Shown here: positions 1 to 7,838 of the stretch, one piece after another | How positions within the stretch are numbered: position 1 is the stretch's first letter | Layout: every line of letters starts with the position of its first letter | Assembly (NCBI GenBank): GCA_902517885.1 | Contig: CABYDZ010000001.1 | Span: 1-64,000 of the forward strand | Direction of reading: 5' to 3' | Origin: an uncultured Pelagibacteraceae bacterium | GTDB taxonomy: Bacteria > Pseudomonadota > Alphaproteobacteria > Pelagibacterales > AG-422-B15 | DNA length: 64,000 nucleotides | Translations under genes and position numbers: made by a program | The notes under the pieces: model-generated | The model's input: only the letters and a program-made list of their open reading frames with translations | Told to the model about the DNA's origin: nothing | Database searches by the model: none

Positions 1-139
1 CCATGCCAAGGATTAGCCATAAAACAAGCATTGCTTTTTCATCAAACTTTTTTGTACTTTCTATACCTTTAATCTGCTTTCTGGCAAATAACATTAGAAG
101 CAATACAAGGACTATCAGATAAACAATAGTAAATGCCAT
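1..139 (-). CDS. Membrane protein, C-terminal part outside the window
   Basis: Reading the minus strand from an ATG at 139 gives an open frame of about 46 codons that runs off the left edge without a stop. It starts MAFTIVYLIVLVLLLMLFAR, a clear hydrophobic segment of about 18 residues, followed by a basic stretch (RKQIKGIESTKKFDEK) and then the start of a second hydrophobic segment (AMLVLWLILG). This is the pattern of a small integral membrane protein with at least two spans. It is divergent from the MFS gene at 189, leaving 49 bases for both promoters. I do not recognise a family, and the missing C-terminus could change the reading. Confidence 0.5.
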   Translation of the reverse strand, partial: MAFTIVYLIVLVLLLMLFARKQIKGIESTKKFDEKAMLVLWLILGM

Positions 140-188
140 AATTAATTAGTGTAGCAAGTAAGAATTATTTGTATATAAAATATATGTA

Positions 189-1391
189 ATGAAATTTTTC
201 AGACACTCTTCTTCCCTTTTAGTGATAGTAGGTGGATGTGTTCTTTTATTGGTATCTTTTGGAATAAGACACTCATCTGGATTATATTTAATTCCTATTT
301 CAGACCATATACAAACTGGAAGAGAAGTGTTTGGTTTCGCCATTGCAATTCAATTCCTTATGATTGGGATTGGATCCCCAATCTTTGGAGCCATTGCAGA
401 TAAATATGGTTCATCTATTGCTGGTCTTTATGGAGCAATCTTTTTCTTAATTGGTCTTTATATGATGTCACTTGTAGAAGGATCAGGCCTCCTGATAGTT
501 TCACAAGTAGTTTTTGGTTTTGGTTGCGCTGGATGTGGAACAGCAGTAATTCTTGGAGCTGTAGGAAAAGCGGTTACAGGAAAATACCAAACGTTGTCAT
601 TGGGTATTGTGATGGCTGCAGGTTCTTTGGGGCAATTCTTAATTGTCCCACTATCAGGATTTATGATCGAAGCAACCGATTGGCAAAAATCAATCGTCTA
701 TCTTTGTTTTATATCCCTAATCATGATTTTATTTGCCTTAACACTAACAAAATCTTCTTTTAATTCAGGAAAGGATGATCAAGCTGCTCAATCATTGGCA
801 TCTGTACTAAATGAAGCTTTTGTAAATAAAAGCTATGTGTTGTTAACAGTTGGTTTTTTTGTATGTGGCTTTCATGTTTCATTTGTAGCAACCCATTTAC
901 CAGCTTATTTAACTGATCTCTCGTTACCTTTGTGGATTGGTTCTTGGTCACTTGCTTTAATTGGTTTATTTAATGTTTTTGGGACTTTATATTTTGGTCA
1001 TTTAGGTGATCAAAATTCTAAAAAAAATCTTCTAGTTATTTTATACACGCTTCGTGCACTTTTATTCTTAGTATTTATTTTTCTTCCTAAAACTGAGATA
1101 ACAGTACTAATTTTCGCTGCATTACTGGGTATTCTTTGGCTCTCAACTGTTCCTCTTACCAGTGGTATTATTTCTGTAATTTTTGGGACCAAATATATGT
1201 CTATGCTGTATGGCTTTACATTCCTTTCACATCAAGTTGGTTCATTTATGGGCTCATGGTTTGGAGGTCGTTTTTATGATTTTTATGGCTCATACGATAT
1301 CATGTGGTGGGTATGTGTAGTTCTTGGTTTTGTGTCTGCATTAATGCATTTTCCAATTATTGAAAAACCAATCAAAAGAAAAATTGCTTAA
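189..1391 (+). CDS. MFS transporter (monocarboxylate/oxalate-formate-like)
   Basis: This 400-residue protein has about 12 hydrophobic segments, the usual length and topology of a major facilitator superfamily carrier in the inner membrane. The loop after the second span reads GAIADKYGS (67-75), the MFS motif A position, and a matching GHLGDQNSKK lies at 271-280 after the central loop, showing the two-fold symmetry of the family. The general pattern resembles monocarboxylate or oxalate/formate-type carriers more than drug exporters, but the substrate cannot be read from the sequence. It is monocistronic, divergent from the clipped membrane gene at the left edge, and followed by about 275 bases that hold a structured RNA candidate. 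MFS assignment is firm; substrate is unknown. Confidence 0.85.
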   Translation: MKFFRHSSSLLVIVGGCVLLLVSFGIRHSSGLYLIPISDHIQTGREVFGFAIAIQFLMIGIGSPIFGAIADKYGSSIAGLYGAIFFLIGLYMMSLVEGSGLLIVSQVVFGFGCAGCGTAVILGAVGKAVTGKYQTLSLGIVMAAGSLGQFLIVPLSGFMIEATDWQKSIVYLCFISLIMILFALTLTKSSFNSGKDDQAAQSLASVLNEAFVNKSYVLLTVGFFVCGFHVSFVATHLPAYLTDLSLPLWIGSWSLALIGLFNVFGTLYFGHLGDQNSKKNLLVILYTLRALLFLVFIFLPKTEITVLIFAALLGILWLSTVPLTSGIISVIFGTKYMSMLYGFTFLSHQVGSFMGSWFGGRFYDFYGSYDIMWWVCVVLGFVSALMHFPIIEKPIKRKIA

Positions 1392-1483
1392 GTATAGATT
1401 AAATTTATTTATTATTTTATTGATTCTATTACTAAATAAGTTTTCCACTTATCCACAAGTTAAGAAATGCAAATAATTTTTTT

Positions 1484-1512
1484 TTGATTTAAAATTTTTT
1501 CAAAAATAATAG
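1484..1512 (+). promoter_or_regulatory. Candidate sigma-70 promoter for the RNA element
   Basis: TTGATT at 1484-1489 is followed after 17 bases by TAATAG at 1507-1512, a plausible -35/-10 pair. It would start transcription near 1519, just before the GC-richer structured segment. In AT-rich DNA such pairs arise by chance, so the position next to the RNA element is the main support. Confidence 0.35.
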
Positions 1513-1518
1513 CATTTA

Positions 1519-1631
1519 GTTATCGGAGCAACAAAGATCGAAAGCCTTTCGGGGAGTTTGTTCAGAGTTAGTCCGGAATTTCGGGGCGGTATAGAGACCT
1601 TTCGGGGAATTTGTAGCGCCCCGTTTTTTTT
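1519..1631 (+). ncRNA. Candidate structured RNA or leader with three UUUCGGGG motifs
   Basis: This stretch is clearly GC-richer than its surroundings and contains no convincing ORF. The octamer TTTCGGGG occurs three times (1547-1554, 1579-1586, 1600-1607). A first hairpin can form from AACAAA (1530-1535) with TTTGTT (1557-1562), enclosing a second stem CGAAA/TTTCG around 1539-1551. The 3' end is a strong terminator-like stem followed by eight T residues. The element ends about 35 bases before the LysE-family exporter at 1667, so it could be a free small RNA or a transcription-attenuating leader (riboswitch-like) of that exporter. I do not recognise a named RNA family; it does not match the glycine, yybP-ykoY or guanidine consensus features that I know. 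Confidence 0.5.
1582..1631 (+). terminator. Rho-independent terminator (end of RNA element)
   Basis: CGGGGCG at 1582-1588 is perfectly complementary to CGCCCCG at 1617-1623, and eight consecutive T residues follow at 1624-1631. The 28-base apical part may fold a small GGT/ACC stem. It lies upstream of the LysE gene rather than directly after the MFS gene, so it ends the RNA element or attenuates the exporter. Confidence 0.75.
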
Positions 1632-1666
1632 GTGCCTTGTGTATAAAAATCGGATACAAATTCCAT

Positions 1667-2293
1667 ATGTTTTTAGACTTTTCCCTCCTCTACTTCTTTA
1701 TTCCTTTGTTTTTTGTTATTTCTATAACTCCAGGTCTTTGCATGACTCTTGCTTTAACCATGGGCATTACCATTGGCCTTAAAAATACGATGAAGATGAT
1801 GGTTGGTGAACTTTTGGGCGTCTTAATTGTTGCTGGAAGTGCAGTTATTGGTGGTGGGGCAATTATTTCATCATATCCAATGACATTTCTCTTTTTTAAA
1901 TATGGGGGCGGAATTTATTTGATATTTGTTGGCTATCAAATGTTCAATTCAAGAGGATCATTAGCGCTAAACTTAGATGGAACACATTCCTTCGAAGTTA
2001 ATTTTTTAAAGCTAGCAAGCCAGGGCTTTATTACTGCAGTTGCAAACCCTAAGGGGTGGGCTTTTTTTATTGCTATGGTACCCGCATTCATTAATTACGA
2101 TTTGGCACTCATGCCTCAGATGTCAGCGTTGGTCGTCATCATTTTAATAATAGAATTCATATCTTTGATGATTTACGCAACAGGCGGACAAATGCTCGGA
2201 ATTATCTTGAAGAAACAAAAAAATATTCAATCAATAAATCGTTTAGCTGGTTTACTAATGGTAGGCGTTGGAATTTGGTTAGCTCTTAGTTAG
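1667..2293 (+). CDS. LysE/RhtB-family exporter
   Basis: The 208-residue product has about six hydrophobic segments and the family's N-terminal TPG turn (21-23, in SITPGLCMTLAL), as in amino-acid exporters of the LysE/RhtB family. Members export amino acids or related small molecules across the inner membrane. I chose the ATG at 1667; an upstream in-frame TTG at 1637 would add ten residues before the first membrane segment and overlaps the terminator's flank. The gene follows the strong terminator at 1582-1631 by 35 bases, which suggests attenuation control. Its 3' end overlaps the convergent racemase-like gene by 15 bases. The exported substrate is unknown. Confidence 0.8.
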   Translation: MFLDFSLLYFFIPLFFVISITPGLCMTLALTMGITIGLKNTMKMMVGELLGVLIVAGSAVIGGGAIISSYPMTFLFFKYGGGIYLIFVGYQMFNSRGSLALNLDGTHSFEVNFLKLASQGFITAVANPKGWAFFIAMVPAFINYDLALMPQMSALVVIILIIEFISLMIYATGGQMLGIILKKQKNIQSINRLAGLLMVGVGIWLALS

Positions 2294-3025
2294 TTTCTGT
2301 TTAAAAAGCATCCCAGGTCCTTTTGTTGAGTCATTTCCAGAACCACGAAACATATGCCATATCATTGCCTGGTTTGAAGATACAACAGGTTTGTTCAGTA
2401 AGCGTTCTGCTTCATCTATTATTTTAAATGTTTTCAAATTTGTGCATGAAATAAATACTGCATCACAATCATTTTTTCCAATTTCTAATATTGCTCTTAA
2501 ACTATCTTTTTCAGATATTCTTGCCACTACTGTGTCGTCAGACTCATTAAATGATTTCTCGTTTGATATATTAAAATTATCACTCTGAAGATTTTGTTTG
2601 AGTTTTTGAGTTACAGATTGCTCATAGGGTGAAACAAATGCAATATTCTTGCATCCAAAGCTATTAAGCGCTTCCTTAACCGCTCTTATTGGATCTGTTA
2701 TAAAAGCATTTTTATGTTGCTCTTTAATTAATTTATTTATTTTTTCAGAGCCAATTACCGTTGCACCCGAGGTACATGCATATCCAATACTGTTAAAGTC
2801 AATTTTTGGCAGTAGGTCCACTGCAATTGGTAAATCATTTTCCATTTTTGCAAGATTCTCATTTTTGACAGATTGGTCACAGGGAATCCTTGAGTGATAA
2901 ATGGCAACACTCTCATCAAGTGTGCTTCTTATCTCTTGCTCAATTGTCTCATCACTTTGCAGTACGATTAATCCAAATCTCATACTGTAATAGTCTGGAT
3001 CATCTAGCTTAAAATTCTTCTCCAT
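2279..3025 (-). CDS. Asp/Glu racemase superfamily protein (maleate isomerase/arylmalonate decarboxylase-like)
   Basis: The 248-residue protein carries the two-cysteine arrangement of the aspartate/glutamate racemase superfamily: Cys84 in GYACTSGATVIG and Cys194 in VFISCTNLKTF, each in a loop after a predicted beta strand. The CTSG and CTNL contexts and the length fit the maleate cis-trans isomerase/arylmalonate decarboxylase branch better than glutamate racemase. Such enzymes use cysteine thiolates for proton transfer on small carboxylic acids. It ends six bases before the carboxyltransferase-like gene's own 3' end begins upstream in transcription order, so the two probably share a transcript with the carboxyltransferase first. 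The real substrate is not visible from sequence. Confidence 0.75.
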   Translation of the reverse strand: MEKNFKLDDPDYYSMRFGLIVLQSDETIEQEIRSTLDESVAIYHSRIPCDQSVKNENLAKMENDLPIAVDLLPKIDFNSIGYACTSGATVIGSEKINKLIKEQHKNAFITDPIRAVKEALNSFGCKNIAFVSPYEQSVTQKLKQNLQSDNFNISNEKSFNESDDTVVARISEKDSLRAILEIGKNDCDAVFISCTNLKTFKIIDEAERLLNKPVVSSNQAMIWHMFRGSGNDSTKGPGMLFKQKLTKS

Positions 3026-3030
3026 AAAAT

Positions 3031-4539
3031 TTATCTCGCTGCTTTTAATATTACACTTCTAGTTTCTGCAGGATCAATCACTGCATCAATTTCAAGGTGA
3101 GCTGCAGCTTCAATTGCTTTCCCTTTTTCATACAATTGATCGACTAACTTATTAAAAAATTCTTCTCTTTTTATTTCATCTTTTATTTCATCAAGTTCTT
3201 TTTTGAACCCAAGCTTGATGGCACCTTCTAATCCCATCGCCCCAAATTCTCCAGTAGGCCATGCAGCCGAGTATACTGGTTGATGAAAGCTTCCTCCAGC
3301 TAATGCTTGTGCACCCAGTCCATAGCCTTTTCTTAAAAAAATTGTGATCAAAGGTATTTTTATTTGCGAACCTACTTTAAAAAGAGCAGACATTCTTCTA
3401 ACTGCCCCTTCTTCTTCACTATCGGGTCCAACCATAAAACCAGGTGTATCGACTAGAGAAATGATCGGAAGATTTTGAAAATTGCAAAGCTCAATAAAAT
3501 TTGCAGCTTTATCAGCTGATTCTGAATCGATTGCCCCACCTAAGTGTTGACTGTCACTCGCTATCAATCCAAATGATTTTCCTTCAATGCGTATAAATCC
3601 TGTTACGATGCTCTTCCCATACATTTGTTTGAGCTCTATAAAGGTATCTTCATCAGAAATGATATTAATAATATTTCTGATTGGATAAGACCACTTTCTA
3701 TTTTTTGGCATGATGTCCTTTAATTGAGCCTGATCTTCAACTTTCCAATCAACTAAATCACCTTGAAAGTAAGAAAGTATTTTCTTTGCAAAATCTGTTG
3801 CTTCAGCTTCATCTTTTGCCACTAAATCAATGACACCATTTTTTTCATTTACCTCTGATGGTCCAATTTCTTTTGGACTATACGATCCAAGACCCCCTCC
3901 CTCAATCATTGCAGGGCCTGCCATACCAATCCATGAATTTTTAGTAGCTATTCTAATATCTGCACAGCCAAATAGAGCAGCATTGCCTGCAAAACAGAAT
4001 CCATTATTTATGGCAATTCGTAAGCACCTTCCAGTGAGACTTCCCCATAGAGCAAAAGTAGGGACATGCAATCCTGCTATACTTGTATTGATGTCTGTAT
4101 CGCCTGGTCTACCACCTCCACCCTCAGTAAATATAACAATAGGTAGTTTGTATTTTTTTGCTTTCTCGCAAATTCGATCAAGCTTCATATGATGGAAATA
4201 ACCTTGTGTTCCTGCTAAGACAGAATAATCGTATACAATAGCAACAGCATTAGTTGACTCATTGTTTATTATATTACTATTAATTTTACAGAAACCAGTG
4301 ATAACGCCATCACCAGAAGTTTCCATCAAAAGTTCTTCTTTGTTTTTACGACTTTTTTGAGCCGCCACAGCAAATGCCCCATACTCAAGAAAGCTGTCTT
4401 TATCGATAAGATCAGAAAGATTTTCTCTTGCAGTTCTTAAATTTAGTTTATGTCGTTTATTTTTTGCATTCTCTCGAAAATCATCAGTTGTCTTGTGTAG
4501 CCGTTCAATAAATTCGGCAAAGTTTTTTTTGTCTTCCAT
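3031..4539 (-). CDS. Acyl-CoA carboxylase carboxyltransferase (beta) subunit
   Basis: The 502-residue protein shows the two crotonase-like halves of biotin-dependent carboxyltransferases: GGGGRPGD at 140-147 in the N-terminal half, and in the C-terminal half LGGAIDSESADKAANF followed by DTPGFMVGPDSEEEGAVRR. The overall plan matches propionyl-CoA, methylcrotonyl-CoA or geranyl-CoA carboxylase beta chains, which transfer carboxyl from carboxybiotin to an acyl-CoA. No biotin carboxylase or biotin carrier gene lies in this window, so a partner must be encoded elsewhere. It sits between cytochrome b561 upstream (8-base gap) and the racemase-like gene downstream (5-base gap), which hints at a small-acid or acyl-CoA pathway. 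Confidence 0.85.
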   Translation of the reverse strand: MEDKKNFAEFIERLHKTTDDFRENAKNKRHKLNLRTARENLSDLIDKDSFLEYGAFAVAAQKSRKNKEELLMETSGDGVITGFCKINSNIINNESTNAVAIVYDYSVLAGTQGYFHHMKLDRICEKAKKYKLPIVIFTEGGGGRPGDTDINTSIAGLHVPTFALWGSLTGRCLRIAINNGFCFAGNAALFGCADIRIATKNSWIGMAGPAMIEGGGLGSYSPKEIGPSEVNEKNGVIDLVAKDEAEATDFAKKILSYFQGDLVDWKVEDQAQLKDIMPKNRKWSYPIRNIINIISDEDTFIELKQMYGKSIVTGFIRIEGKSFGLIASDSQHLGGAIDSESADKAANFIELCNFQNLPIISLVDTPGFMVGPDSEEEGAVRRMSALFKVGSQIKIPLITIFLRKGYGLGAQALAGGSFHQPVYSAAWPTGEFGAMGLEGAIKLGFKKELDEIKDEIKREEFFNKLVDQLYEKGKAIEAAAHLEIDAVIDPAETRSVILKAAR

Positions 4540-4547
4540 AACTAACT

Positions 4548-5078
4548 CTATAGCATTTTTCTCAATATCTTATCCTTTTGAAAAACATGATGATATATGA
4601 CGGCACTCAAATGAATAGAAAAAAGAATTAATAGAAAATAAGCTGACAACGCGTGGATTGCATAAAATCTGTCAGCAAGATCAAAGTTGTAGTAATCTAT
4701 TGATACTTTCATAATGATAAAATTGACTTCCTCACCAGATAATAAAAGTTTACCTATGCCACTTATAGTGATGACTAATAAAGTCATATAAAAAAGACCA
4801 TGCACAACTCGAGAGGCAATAATCTGAATTTTGCTAATCGATGCATTATCAATGGGTTTTGTATTAATTGATTTCCATATCAATCTTAGAAGAGTTAGGT
4901 AAAAAATAGTCATGCCAATGATTATATGAATATTCTCAATGGAGAGTTTGAATTCTGAAAACTCAAGATTATCTAAATATATTCCTAAAGGCAGTTGTAA
5001 CAATAATATAACAAAAGTAATCCAGTGAAAAAAACGTGCAAGAAATCCATAAGAATTAGTGTCATTTGTAATCTTCAT
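4548..5078 (-). CDS. Cytochrome b561 family protein
   Basis: This 176-residue integral membrane protein has four predicted spans and histidines suited to bind two b hemes: His18 in ARFFHWITF near the first span, His51 (NIHIIIG), His93 (VVHGLF) and His142/His156 in the last part. The N-terminal FHW and the length fit prokaryotic di-heme cytochrome b561 (CybB type), which passes electrons between quinol and periplasmic partners or superoxide. It is divergent from the cytochrome c' gene, with only 17 bases between the two starts, so a functional electron-transfer pairing is likely but inferred. The family call is firm. Confidence 0.85.
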   Translation of the reverse strand: MKITNDTNSYGFLARFFHWITFVILLLQLPLGIYLDNLEFSEFKLSIENIHIIIGMTIFYLTLLRLIWKSINTKPIDNASISKIQIIASRVVHGLFYMTLLVITISGIGKLLLSGEEVNFIIMKVSIDYYNFDLADRFYAIHALSAYFLLILFSIHLSAVIYHHVFQKDKILRKML

Positions 5079-5095
5079 ATTATATAATTAAGTGC

Positions 5096-5548
5096 ATGAT
5101 TAATTTTTTCCAGTTTCTTGTCTCCACAATTCTATCGATATTACTCTTAATTGTAATTGCTTTTGCAGACGATCATGGAAATATTATTAAGGAGAGAAAG
5201 TCACTATTTAAGCAGAATTATAGTCATGCTAAGAGAATGAGCGCTGAAATTACGAAAGGGAATAATGAGAAAGTGATTGAGCTGTCACAAAAGATGAGTG
5301 CAAATTATGACAAGCTTTTAGATTTATTTCCGGATAACACCAAAACAGGCTACGATACAGAGGCTTTGCCAACGATATGGCTACAAAAAGAAGAGTTTAA
5401 TGCTCTAATGATAGAGACTTCAAATAAAGTAAAAGAGTTTACAGTCCTTGCATCCGAACTTACTGGGGATGAGTTAAAAGATGCCCAAAAGAAACTTATC
5501 TGGTCAAGTTGTAAGACTTGTCACGATAAGTTTAGAATGCCTCATTAA
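5096..5548 (+). CDS. Periplasmic cytochrome c (class II, cytochrome c'-like)
   Basis: The 150-residue protein begins with a hydrophobic signal peptide (about residues 1-24, ending near AFADD). It has a single heme-attachment motif CKTCH at 139-143, very close to the C-terminus. A C-terminal CXXCH after a mostly helical body is the signature of class II cytochromes c (cytochrome c' and c556). These are four-helix-bundle periplasmic proteins, some with roles in NO handling or electron transfer. The start is 17 bases from the divergent cytochrome b561 start, so the two probably work as a pair. It is convergent with yjbQ, with a 2-base gap. The axial ligand and function remain open. Confidence 0.85.
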   Translation: MINFFQFLVSTILSILLLIVIAFADDHGNIIKERKSLFKQNYSHAKRMSAEITKGNNEKVIELSQKMSANYDKLLDLFPDNTKTGYDTEALPTIWLQKEEFNALMIETSNKVKEFTVLASELTGDELKDAQKKLIWSSCKTCHDKFRMPH

Positions 5549-5550
5549 AC

Positions 5551-5973
5551 TTAAGCTACAATTGTCATACTAATTATTCTTCTTATGCCAGGATCATTGT
5601 TTTTATAACGATGTTCAAAAATAAAAACTCCTTGCCATGTCCCCAAATCAAGCTTTTTCTCTTTGATAGGTATATTAATGCTTGTATTTGTTAAAGCTGA
5701 CTTTATATGGGCTGGCATATCGTCAGGTCCTTCTTCCTTATGAGCATAATTTTCTGACTCAGGGACTACACGATCAAAAAAATCTATTATGTCCTTCAGA
5801 ACATTTGGATCAGCATTTTCTTGAATAATAAGTGATGCTGAAGTGTGCTTAATAAATAATGTACACAAACCCTTTGCTATTCTGTGCTTTGCAATAGCCT
5901 GGTTTATTATTTCAGTGATATTGTAAAGCCCTTTGCCATCAATAGTAATTTCGAGTTCTTTTTGGATTAACAT
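5551..5973 (-). CDS. yjbQ: YjbQ family protein (UPF0047; secondary thiamine-phosphate synthase-type)
   Basis: The 140-residue product matches the compact YjbQ/UPF0047 family throughout, including the HTSASLIIQENADPNV stretch with the conserved His and Asn/Asp cluster, and GTWQGVFIFEHR near the C-terminus. Family members form trimers. Some have weak thiamine-phosphate synthase activity in vitro, but the physiological role is not settled. I chose the ATG at 5973, giving the usual family length; an upstream in-frame TTG at 5985 would add four residues and neither has a clear ribosome binding site. It is convergent with the cytochrome c' gene and divergent from selO. Confidence 0.85.
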   Translation of the reverse strand: MLIQKELEITIDGKGLYNITEIINQAIAKHRIAKGLCTLFIKHTSASLIIQENADPNVLKDIIDFFDRVVPESENYAHKEEGPDDMPAHIKSALTNTSINIPIKEKKLDLGTWQGVFIFEHRYKNNDPGIRRIISMTIVA

Positions 5974-6015
5974 TTTAGATATCAATAATTAGGAATTTAA
6001 ATTAAATTTAAAATA

Positions 6016-7479
6016 ATGATAAATCATAATGAGTCATTTTCAAATATTGGATTGAATCTTAAGGCAACTTATACCCAATTGCCTGAGATACTTTTCTCTA
6101 AATTAATGCCCATAAGTGTTAAAGACCCCAAAACTGTGGTCCTCAATAACGAATTATCCTCTGAGCTAGGAATAGATTTTTCAGACTTATCCAGTAAAGA
6201 CCTCTCTAATTTTTTATCTGGTAACACAATACCCAGTGGGATTGGTCCTTTCGCGCAAGCATATGCTGGTCATCAATTTGGAAATTTTACAATTCTTGGC
6301 GACGGAAGAGCTCTAACCATAGGGGAGCAAAGCACTCCTAAAGGCGAAATTTATGACATTCAGTTTAAAGGATCTGGGAGAACACCATACTCAAGGGGAG
6401 GTGATGGAAGAGCGGCTCTTGGCCCTATGCTTCGTGAATATTTAATTAGTGAAGCCATGTTCTATTTAAATATTCCTACCACAAGAAGTCTTGCTGTGGT
6501 TGAAACGGGAGAAAAAGTTTTGAGAGAGACACCTTTAAAAGGAGCTATCTTAACAAGAGTTGCAGCTAGTCATGTTAGATTTGGTACATTTCAATTCTTA
6601 GCAGCTCACAAAGACATTGACGCTATGTCAAAATTACTTGACTACTGCATCAAAAGACACTTCCCAGAAATTTTAGATAGTCCAAATAAAGTAATTAAAT
6701 TTATAGAGTTAGTGATGTCAAAACAAATTGATCTAATAGTAAACTGGATGCGGGTTGGATTTATACATGGTGTTATGAATACAGACAATTCAACAATTTG
6801 CGGAGAAACTATAGACTACGGTCCATGCGCATTCATGGATCAGTACAATCACAAGGCAGTGTTTAGTTCTATCGATTTTCAAGGAAGGTACGCCTATGGG
6901 AATCAACCAGCTACTATCCATTGGAATTTAGTTAGGCTTACCGAAAGCTTACTGCCTTTAATTGATAAGGATGAGTCAAAATCAATAGAAATTGCCCAGA
7001 AAACAATCGATTCTTTCAGTGAAATATTTAACGACAAATGGCAAATCATGATGAGATCAAAACTTGGACTAACTGATAGAAGTAGAGAGGATGAAGTTTT
7101 AATTAAGGATTTGCTGACATGGATGCAATCAAAAAAACCAGACTTTACTAATACTTTTTGTAATTTGATGGATAGCAATCATGCAAAAGATGAAGATTTT
7201 GAAGATAATGATTTTGTGATCTGGAAAAAAAATTGGAAAGAAAGGGTCAATAACAATGATTATCTAAATATTATGAAAAAAACTAATCCCATTCTAATTC
7301 CTAGAAATTATTTAGTTGAAGAAGCTTTAGCTGAAGCTGAAATAGAAGGCAAATTCTCTAAATTTAATGAACTACTTGTAGTTTTGTCAAAGCCATACGA
7401 GCAATTAGACATTGATGAAAAATATTCGAAAACTCCTCAAATTCAAGCTGAGCCTTATAAAACTTTCTGCGGAACATAG
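6016..7479 (+). CDS. selO: Protein adenylyltransferase SelO
   Basis: The 487-residue protein is a full-length SelO (YdiU/UPF0061), a pseudokinase-fold enzyme that transfers AMP from ATP to protein Ser/Thr/Tyr side chains and is linked to redox stress responses. Visible family blocks are AGHQFGNFTILGDGRAL (84-100), FKGSGRTPYSRGGDGRAALG with the predicted nucleotide-binding Lys118, and the metal-site region MNTDNSTICGETIDYGPCAFMD around residues 250-275. The chain ends FCGT: Cys485 sits third from the end, where eukaryotic SelO carries selenocysteine and many bacteria have cysteine. It is monocistronic, divergent from yjbQ, with the cold-shock gene downstream on its own promoter. Confidence 0.93.
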   Translation: MINHNESFSNIGLNLKATYTQLPEILFSKLMPISVKDPKTVVLNNELSSELGIDFSDLSSKDLSNFLSGNTIPSGIGPFAQAYAGHQFGNFTILGDGRALTIGEQSTPKGEIYDIQFKGSGRTPYSRGGDGRAALGPMLREYLISEAMFYLNIPTTRSLAVVETGEKVLRETPLKGAILTRVAASHVRFGTFQFLAAHKDIDAMSKLLDYCIKRHFPEILDSPNKVIKFIELVMSKQIDLIVNWMRVGFIHGVMNTDNSTICGETIDYGPCAFMDQYNHKAVFSSIDFQGRYAYGNQPATIHWNLVRLTESLLPLIDKDESKSIEIAQKTIDSFSEIFNDKWQIMMRSKLGLTDRSREDEVLIKDLLTWMQSKKPDFTNTFCNLMDSNHAKDEDFEDNDFVIWKKNWKERVNNNDYLNIMKKTNPILIPRNYLVEEALAEAEIEGKFSKFNELLVVLSKPYEQLDIDEKYSKTPQIQAEPYKTFCGT

Positions 7480-7524
7480 ACAAAAATTGCTATAAATTGT
7501 TACAATATCGCAAGTAAATAAAAT

Positions 7525-7552
7525 TTGCTTTTTTATTAGATATCACTATAAG
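7525..7552 (+). promoter_or_regulatory. Candidate promoter of the cold-shock gene
   Basis: TTGCTT (7525-7530) and TATAAG (7547-7552) are separated by 16 bases. This predicts a start near 7559 and a 5' untranslated leader of about 70 bases, in line with the long leaders of csp mRNAs. An AAAAAAAGGAA ribosome binding site lies at about 7610-7620. Confidence 0.4.
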
Positions 7553-7629
7553 ATCGACTTAAAGATTGAGTGCTTGTTCCTGATTGGACTTGAACGAAGT
7601 CTAAATTTAAAAAAAGGAATAAGAATAAT

Positions 7630-7836
7630 ATGGCTACTGGTACTGTTAAATGGTTTAATCCAAAAAAAGGTTATGGTTTTGTTGCACCTGATGAGGGTGA
7701 TAAAGACATTTTTGTTCATATCACTGCTGTTCAAGCAGCTGGTATCAACAGATTGGACGAAGGCCAAAAAATAAGCTACGAAGCTGAAGAAAAAAACGGA
7801 AAAGTATCTGCAGTTAATTTGCAGATTTCAGAATAA
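7630..7836 (+). CDS. cspA: Cold-shock protein (CspA family)
   Basis: The 68-residue protein is a single cold-shock domain: [19 protein letters not shown] contains the RNP1 motif (KGYGFV) and DIFVHITAV the RNP2 motif. Such proteins bind single-stranded RNA and DNA and melt mRNA structure. The length and near-complete match to the family leave little doubt. The start has a purine-rich ribosome binding site (AAGGAATAAGAATAAT) and a leader of about 70 bases, typical of csp genes that are regulated after transcription. It is convergent with the next minus-strand gene, with a 2-base gap. Which paralogue (constitutive or cold-induced) cannot be told. Confidence 0.95.
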   Translation: MATGTVKWFNPKKGYGFVAPDEGDKDIFVHITAVQAAGINRLDEGQKISYEAEEKNGKVSAVNLQISE

Positions 7837-7838
7837 AT

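Noticed and set aside
1558..1782. 74-aa ORF overlapping the RNA element and LysE start
   Set aside because: It crosses the terminator hairpin and is out of frame with the LysE gene, with no protein-like composition in its first part.
7546..7774. ORFs on both strands over the cold-shock gene
   Set aside because: They are shadows of the cspA coding sequence, which is unambiguous.
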